DNA from: Zychaea mexicana
Taxonomy: Eukaryota > Mucoromycota > Mucoromycetes > Mucorales > Lichtheimiaceae
DNA: 50,312 nucleotides
Assembly (NCBI RefSeq): GCF_025766255.1
Contig: NW_026516868.1
Span: 1 to 50,312, forward strand
Direction of reading: 5' to 3'
This document shows, piece after piece, positions 43,996-50,312 of the stretch (its first letter is position 1; each line of letters starts with the position of its first letter). The notes below the pieces were generated by a model. That model was not told the origin of the DNA, made no database searches, and saw only the letters and a program-made list of their open reading frames with translations. A program made the translations under genes and the position numbers.

Positions 43996-44035
43996 GAAGA
44001 ATAAAGAACAAGCATAAAGAAATAAAAAATAAAAA
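42985..44035. repeat. (AATAAAG)n-like purine-only tract, about 1.05 kb
   Basis: Mainly a 7-bp unit AATAAAG with AATATAG, AATGAAG and AACAAAG variants. The plus strand has few pyrimidines apart from one T per unit. Very long minus-strand frames rich in LFFILYS are the 7-bp repeat read through and are not genes. The strand asymmetry could favour unusual DNA structure. Confidence 0.9.
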
Positions 44036-44748
44036 ATAGGATATAAAATTCAGAATTTAGGATTTAGGACTTTTAACTATAAAAATGCAGAATATAAAAT
44101 GAATCAAACAGAAAATAAGATATAACTAGCTACTACATTGTATGGGGTTTTTCATCTACCTAAGATTAAATAAATGTAAATAACTTCCCAACTATATACA
44201 TAAACTAAATAAAACTTGGTATATATATACATGTCTTTTGTAGCTACTAAATATATAAATTTCAAGGTCAGTTTATATAGCACAAAAAGAATTATCAAAA
44301 GATTTCAATTTTAGGGCCTAAATTTTTAGGCGGACTAAGGGTACTCTCAAGTAACGTGAGTCAACGTCGACACACCCTAGAAATAGTAATAGTGCGTTGT
44401 TCGGGAGTCGAATAAAAGTGATACAATGAATACAGAATTTTTTTGTGTAATTTATATCATATCCTTGATAAGGAAATGAAGAGCAAAACTGCTGTGTCGA
44501 CCCCTTGGTTGACACAGCACTCCCAAAAAGGATATCGTCTTGGATCTTTTGTTACACGTCCATGCGACTGAGAAAATATTACTTTGATATTTAATTATCT
44601 ATCAAGCAATACCCGGGAGGGTCAAGTATACCATTTTACATAATATTAGATATACCAACTTGTTGTTTAGACGGAACCGATTCCATAGTTCTACATATCA
44701 TGAAATGATAAGAACATTACCGATAAGAAAATATCTTCTATATATGCA
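44036..44748. other. Intergenic, with a local GTCGAC inverted pair
   Basis: No gene. GGGCCTAAATTTTTAGGC (about 44315) is a small hairpin. CTGTGTCGACCCCTTGGTTGACACAG (44492-44517) is another, and its first half, TGTGTCGACCC, is inverted at 48013-48023 on the far side of the third Harbinger gene pair. It may be part of that element's left end. Confidence 0.35.
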
Positions 44749-44835
44749 GTGACTTTGAGTAATACTTCTTGTTTTGTTCCACTCAACTTTTATTCGCACT
44801 TTTTATATCCTTCATCCTACCTTCTGTCTATTATT

Positions 44836-46383
44836 ATGGATTCCCAGCAAGAAATTGTCCACAGAAGAACGATCATCAGCATCCTACTTCTTTTGATTGA
44901 AGGCTACGTCTTTTTTTTTCTTACAAATAATGACGACGACGATATCAACCAACTCTTCATGATCAACACTGTTTTGCCAATATACCGAACCATTTTTTCT
45001 CTTGATCATATCATGTCAGCTGTATCATCGCCGCTACATTTCTGTGTTATGCAACGCGTCAATCGTGTTAAAAATACGACATCCTGGGAAGTTACGCATC
45101 TAGCTCTTCCGGACACAGATAGACCAGGTGGATTCAAATCGCATTATCGTATGAAACCAGCCACTTTCAATGCCCTCGTAAATATGTTGTCGCAACATCG
45201 ATTGTATCAATTTACGGCACAAAACGCCACACCTGTGTTCATCCAAGTCGGCCTGATATTCTGGAGATTTGCCAATGCTCATGTCAGTTACCGTATGGCC
45301 GAAACTTTGCTTGGTACATCGCATGGATCCTACAGAAATTTTACCAAGCGATTTTTGGTGGCAATGGCCGACTGTCAAGGTGGTATAATCCGATGGCCGA
45401 CCGGAAATGAAGCTATCAAGGCAACCGTTGAAGGGTTTCAATATGGAGAGCTTGGACCAACATTTGAAGTCGGACCTACTCACCTCCCAAATGTACTCGG
45501 TGCTTTGGATGGGAAGCTCGTTCGAATCTTCAAACCAGGTGACAGTGGCGATCGCTTTGTCGACAGAAAAAACAACTACTCGTTGAATATGGTTGCCATT
45601 TGTGATTCAGAAAAGCGATTCACCTACATCCATACAGGGCAGAGCAGTAAGGCATGACATGTTAATGTAATTATTTTAGTTGCTTTCTTGGCTAATATAT
45701 ACGACTTTTATACTATAGGCCGAAATCACGATTCAAGAGCCTTTCAAGCTACTGCTTTTTATGACGAACTTCTTACTAACCCAGAATCCGTGTGCCCAAA
45801 TGGAACATTTATACTTGGAGGTAGAGAACAAATTGTTTAGCATAGACTATCGTTGAAATCATGATACATATTACTGACATTCCATTTTTTGTTCGTACAT
45901 TCGGCATACCCTTTGCTCCCGTGGTTGATAACACCTTTTCCTGATGCTCAAGCACCCCGCCACAGTGACAACGCGCATTTCAATTATATTCATTCGAGAA
46001 TGCGTAACGTTATTGAACGGGCATTTGGCCAATTGGTGTGCAGATGGCGTTTTCTACGTAACGAGCTGTATTTGCTGGATGTAGAATCAATGACAATGAC
46101 GATTGTTGTTTGCTGTATTCTGCATAATTTATGCATTGATCACGACGATCTTCATGCCGAAAGCACATTTGTACCTAATCCGATAACCGATGATTTGCTT
46201 CTAGAGCCACTCGAAGTTTCTGACTCTATTAATGACAGAGGTCGTGGTACGTGCCGTACCGCCACGCAACTACAAAATGAAGGTGTACGGAAACGTAATG
46301 AACTAGTACAGTACTTGTACGAGAATCGGCGTAGCGATCGTGAGAGCTTCCGTCAATATAATCGCCATTATAGACGCAGATAG
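44836..46383 (+). CDS. Harbinger DDE transposase (element C), altered splice acceptor
   Basis: ATG at 44836. Exon 1 ends at 45646; GTAAGG..TATAG joins to exon 2 (45719-45820); a GTAGAG intron follows and the reading resumes at 45899. Conserved features: FKSHYRMKPATFNALVNMLS, LIFWRFANAHVSYRMAETLL, PNVLGALDGKLVRI (D), SRNHDSRAFQATAF (D), ILG-DSAYPLLPWLITPF, and RNVIERAFGQLVCRWRFL (E), then CILHNLCIDHDDLHAES. All catalytic residues are present and no stop breaks the exons. The oddity is the second intron's acceptor, which reads TCGTAC instead of TCGTAG at 45893-45898, although a TACTGAC branch-like word and pyrimidine tract precede it. Without splicing there the product would lose the last third. 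Confidence 0.75.
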
Positions 46384-46539
46384 AAAATAAATATGTCTTC
46401 ATAACTAGTTATCTTTTGAGGCACTTGATTATATAAAAAAAACCTGAAGGAAAAAAAACTTTATTGAATTTAAAATAAAAAATCAAACAAAAAAGATTCT
46501 ACATCTTGTCAATAAGTTGCTTCATTAAATCTAAAAAGC

Positions 46540-47596
46540 TCTGTTGTGTGTATTACTGTTGCTGGTGGCGCCTTTCTTGAGCTTCAAGGATTTCCTTATG
46601 TTACTGATCAAGTAGCTCGATCAGCTGTGATCTTGCTTCCTCGCTCTACTGGTTGGCGGCATTGATCCGCTTAAGCACATCTTCATGCCGCAATTCTGCA
46701 GGAGTCAATCGTCGACGTCTTGCGGATGGCTGCAGCGTGCTGTCGGTTGCTGTTTGTGTATCAGCGCGACGACGAATGCCTCAGAAAGAATCGAACTGGA
46801 ATTCAGGATTGAACCTCGGGTCATCCTTCAGTAATGCATGTATATCATCGTATAAATACCAGTCGTCTATGTCACCGGACCCTCAGTCTGCCGATGGCGT
46901 TCAGTAAAGCACGAATGGTAATGACTGCACATTCTTTCCCACTTGGTTTTGATGGCGCGCTTGGTTCGTACATTACCGAAAGTTTCGACAGTACTGTTAT
47001 CATTTGTAAAGTCTGAAGCTAATGGATCTGTTGCTGTTGCTGCTGCTGCTGATGGTGATGATGTCGCTTGATCATCGCTCGAAATACTGCTCGGCTCGAC
47101 GACAAGAGACGAAGGTGCTGGCTGCTGCTCGTCCAAAGACTGTTCGCTTTCTTAAGTGCCATCAGTAATAGTTGGTGATGCTAGAGGTGTACACTGTTTC
47201 TTGAAATCTTCAATGATTGCATCCCATGTACGGCCGCGATAATTGTTGTCTCTTGGATGCGTAAGCTCATTATAATGCTTAGAGACTGCGGTTAGCAACG
47301 CCCTTTCTTCAGCCTCAATCCAATGTTCAGGGGAGCTTTGTGTCGGGACAGAAGATTGGGATGTGGTGGTGTCATTGTTGCTTTCGTTGCTTTGTATGTT
47401 GCTGTTGGACTAGTTATTGGCTTGAACAATAGGAGTGCTGCTTCGATTGTCGCTACTATTACATGACCACCATGACCGCCACGACTGCCACGACTGCTAT
47501 GACTGCCACGACTTCCAGAGCCACTGCCACGACCTCACCACCAGGATTAACGATAATAATTGAGAGTTCACGAGGTGTTTGTTCTTGGGATGACAT
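46540..47596 (-). pseudogene. Harbinger Myb/SANT-like protein (element C), broken
   Basis: ATG at 47596-47594 (MSSQEQTPRELSIIIV). A Gly/Arg/Ser-rich tandem stretch (about 47540-47460) then leaves the frame. Around 47345-47150 one frame reads EHWIEAEERALLTAVSKHYN then NNYRGRTWDAIIEDFKKQ, a recognisable Myb/SANT-like domain, ending at a TAA near 47153. The next segment (47136-46867) has an acidic Ser/Ala-rich linker and KTKWERMCSHYHSC. Several frame changes or stops are required. It was the DNA-binding partner of the transposase at 44836-46383. Confidence 0.55.
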
Positions 47597-48063
47597 TTTG
47601 AAATAAAAAGTTAATTACTCATCTTCCTACTGAACGTACCTTACTTTTATATATACCTGAATCGCTTATGGGAGAATTACACATACAGTTTTCACAAGCT
47701 ATTAGGATTGCAAACGCAAATCATAGTATCTTCACCTTCATGATAGGATCTTCACCTATCTCCATCATGCAATAATAGACTATCTGCCGCTTTTTTTGCA
47801 ACTCGTGTTTTAGTTTTCTATCAATATTCACAGTTACATCTATCATGCTGCCGGATACAATCGTAGCTGTCAGTTATACATCGGCAAAAAATCAGAACCC
47901 TTTTTGAAGTATAATTGATGGTCATATCTAGGGGAAACTCGCATCGGTTATCACTTATCGTTGATATCTGCTATCATTACCTGTTTTAGCAACTGTGATC
48001 TCTCAAGCAAATGGGTCGACACACGCACATTTGGAATTACCCATGGTTTCACAGTGGGATACA

Positions 48064-49614
48064 ATTCTATATATAGTTTAAATGTTTATATATTATACTT
48101 AATTCATAATGCTTTCTCTGCATCTTTTGTGTTATACTTAATGCTAGTATATAGTATACATAATTCATCTTAATATTTTCACTTATATTTTCTTTATTTC
48201 ATTCAATTAATGTTTCATATAGTATTCACTATAGTTATTTCCGACCTTAGTCAGTTTACTTGTGCTTTCTTTGCTTCGCTTGGGTTGCGCTTTATGCACG
48301 GGTTTACACTATGCTGAATTCTTATCTTCATTACTCTACTTGTGCTTTCTCCGCTTCATGCGGGTTATACTTCACACATAGGTTTATGCTATGCTTCATT
48401 CCTATATCTTAATTACTCTACTTGCACTTTCTCAGCTTCGTACAGGTTGCGCTTCGCATATGGGTTTATGGTATGCTTCATTCCTATATCTTAATTACTC
48501 TACTGGCACATTCTCAGCTTCACTCTAGTTATGCTTCCTACACGGGTTTATGCTATGTTGGATTCCTTTCTTAACTACTCTCCTCATGCTTTCATCGCTT
48601 CGCTCAGTTTATGCTTCGCACATAGGTTGACACTATGCTTATTCCCTGTCTTAATTACTCTACCAATGCTTTCTTCGCTGGGTGGCGAATAATAGCTGAT
48701 GGTGGAATATTGTTTATTTTTATGATAAAAGCAGATAAAATAGAAGAAAAATAGAGGGTATATTTTTCTTTCGATATTTTATTGTTGCAAGTGACAGTTT
48801 CTTTTTATATCGATGCGAGCGAGCCACCATAGAGGCCTCTGAGAAGCCCTCTTTTGGAAGGAAAATAGAAAATGTATCTTCTATTACTACATTGGGGTAT
48901 GGTATTCTCTGTTCAGAGCGAAATGAGAGCAACCTATAAGTATGAAAAAAATTAGAAAAAAGAAATGTGGTTGAATCGCCATAACAATTATATGAGTATA
49001 TAGCTAAGATGGGACTTAATTAGTAGGATTTTTAGTAGGGCACTGTAGGGTGTTTAGTTGACAAGAAACCCCTTTGAGAAAATAATTCTCCAAAAAAAGT
49101 CATCAGTTACTATGTAAAGTAAAAATCTAGAGATGTGACTGCTAATTTTGAGCCTACCAATGACTGCACAGCACTTGATTTATATAACAGAATTCTTATC
49201 ATAGCTCTGTAGTATATCTCATTGGCTAGTAATAGCTCTGAGAATAAGGTTTTCTCAAGAAAAAAAGCCTATATACTATGTGACTGCTATTGCCGTTTTA
49301 GTATGCTGTTGCCATATATGATAGATACATGTACTGCAATTTACAGCACTGTAGCTACAATATTGCACCTTCTAGAAGTCTTAATCCACCCTAAATAAAG
49401 CTACTTTTAGTGATTTTTATACATCCTCTTATGTAATGTCTAAAATAAGCAATGTGACTGTCTTCAGTAAAAACATTTTTCGATATATATACATCATCTG
49501 TATATGCCTACAAAGTTTTATAGCAATAGCATTAATGATAGATGAGCTATGACCTATAGAAGGAGAGATATTTAAGGATGGATTAACTAAAAACCACCTA
49601 TATACCAACACAAA
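48064..49614. repeat. Right arm of the large inverted repeat
   Basis: Reverse complement of 35743-36996 (48064-49317) followed directly by that of 31613-31908 (49318-49614). It lacks the FB2 insertion, so it gives the pre-insertion sequence. It includes the 70-codon frame at 48932-48720 and the array at 48230-48690. Confidence 0.85.
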
Positions 49615-50312
49615 GTTTTGAAAAAATTAAGTATACACATCTGCTATTATGTACTGGAAACATTTAGCCGTCGGGAAACCATTACCATCTATTTCTTGCT
49701 ATTACTGTACCTGGAAAACATTTAGCCGTGGGAAACCAATTACTCTATTTCCTTTTTAGGAAGTCACGTGATTTACGCCACTTACTAAGCCCCTAAGGAG
49801 TGACTGTAAGAATATACCCGGTAGCTTGATGGCTTGGTAAGTGGCTTAGATCACGTGACTTCCTAAAAAGGAAATAGACGGGTAAATGGTTTCCCCGACG
49901 GCTAAATGTTTTCCTAGGGGCTTGCTAAATGGCTTAGATCACGTGACTTCCTAAAAAGGAAATAGACAGGTAATTGACTTCCCCCCATGGCTAAGCGTTT
50001 TCCTAGGGGCTTGCTAAGTGGCTTACATCACGTCACTTCCTAAAAAGGAAATAGATAGGTAATTGACTTCCCCCACGGCTAAACGTTTTCCCAGGGGCTT
50101 GCTAAGTGGCTTAGATCACGTGACTTCCTAAAAAGGAAACAGACAGTTAATTGGTTTTCCTAATGGCTAAACGTTTTCCTAGGGGCTTTGCTATGTGGCT
50201 TAGATCACGTGACTTCCTAAAAAGGAAATAGATAGGTAATTGGTTTTCCTGATGGCTAAATGTTTTCCCGGGCTTACAGCAAAAGCAGATATATATACTT
50301 AATTTTTCAAAA
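49615..50312. repeat. Expanded terminal module, about 88-bp tandem units with CACGTG
   Basis: Starts with the same TTTTGAAAAAATTAAGTATA as the module at 31.6 kb and ends, at the window edge, with its complement (TATACTTAATTTTTCAAAA). Between them TTCCTAAAAAGGAAATAG recurs at 49861, 49949, 50038, 50126 and 50215 (spacing 88-89 bp), each after GATCACGTGAC (one copy CACGTCAC) and before GGCTAAATGTTTTCC. Probably the other end of the large inverted-repeat element. Confidence 0.85.

Larger units (their letters stand above)
44490..48025. mobile_element. PIF/Harbinger-like element C, limits uncertain
   Basis: Contains a plus-strand DDE transposase and a minus-strand Myb-like gene, converging as in elements A and B. 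The only inverted words I find outside the genes are TGTGTCGACCC (44493) and GGGTCGACACA (48013). No clear TTA/TAA duplication flanks them, so the ends are provisional. Confidence 0.4.

Noticed and set aside
43128..44015. Very long minus-strand open frames rich in LFFILYS
   Set aside because: They are the 7-bp AATAAAG repeat read in all frames (7 residues per 21 bp); no start context and no protein-like complexity.

Overview
The window looks like nuclear DNA of a filamentous, probably early-diverging (Mucoromycota-like) fungus. The genes have many short introns of about 40-100 bp with GT..AG ends, the GC content is moderate to low, and PIF/Harbinger DNA transposons dominate. This placement is inference; no rRNA or housekeeping marker is present. 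Almost everything is mobile-element material, much of it nested and decayed.

Region 1 (1-16.4 kb). After the 3' end of an unrecognised gene (79-410) come two diverged copies of an unknown multi-exon gene, tail to tail (990-3023 + and 5145-3649 -), sharing intron positions and phases. A five-unit degenerate tandem array (5455-6280) then leads into the most striking gene, a ten-exon reading frame at 6509-13015. It would encode about 1912 residues: a C2H2 finger, a tyrosine-recombinase-like domain, a RecQ-type helicase and a CCHC zinc knuckle. It carries a single in-frame TAG. A truncated paralogue lies tail to tail on the minus strand (15334-13870). This YR-helicase fusion is the best candidate for a poorly described mobile system here.

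Region 2 (16.4-23.2 kb) holds three diverged copies of a non-coding repeat carrying short GGTCATCGCC-type tandem arrays, then a coiled-coil gene fragment.

Region 3 (23.2-27.7 kb) is very AT-rich. A Harbinger-like transposase gene is split by a 1.2 kb AT-rich insertion that has imperfect inverted ends and an ORF with a Cys/His motif reminiscent of large DNA viruses. A second AT-rich block with a frameshifted ORF truncates the transposase on the other side. A Gln-rich reading frame interrupted only by TAA/TAG follows.

Region 4 (27.7-50.3 kb) is a set of nested inverted-repeat elements. There is a 2.37 kb foldback element (28928-31296) and a related 3.83 kb foldback (31909-35742), whose empty site survives in the mirrored sequence near 49317/49318. 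These lie in a larger inverted repeat (about 31.3-37.0 kb against 48.06-50.3 kb). Between the large arms lie two bounded Harbinger elements with 3-bp target duplications (37159-39882 and 39908-42809), a 1 kb purine-only (AATAAAG)n tract, and a third Harbinger transposase/Myb pair (44836-47596).

Each Harbinger carries a DDE transposase and a divergently or convergently placed Myb/SANT-like partner, as is usual for this superfamily. Most copies are broken by stops or frameshifts. The recognisable stop gains fit C-to-T changes at CpA.
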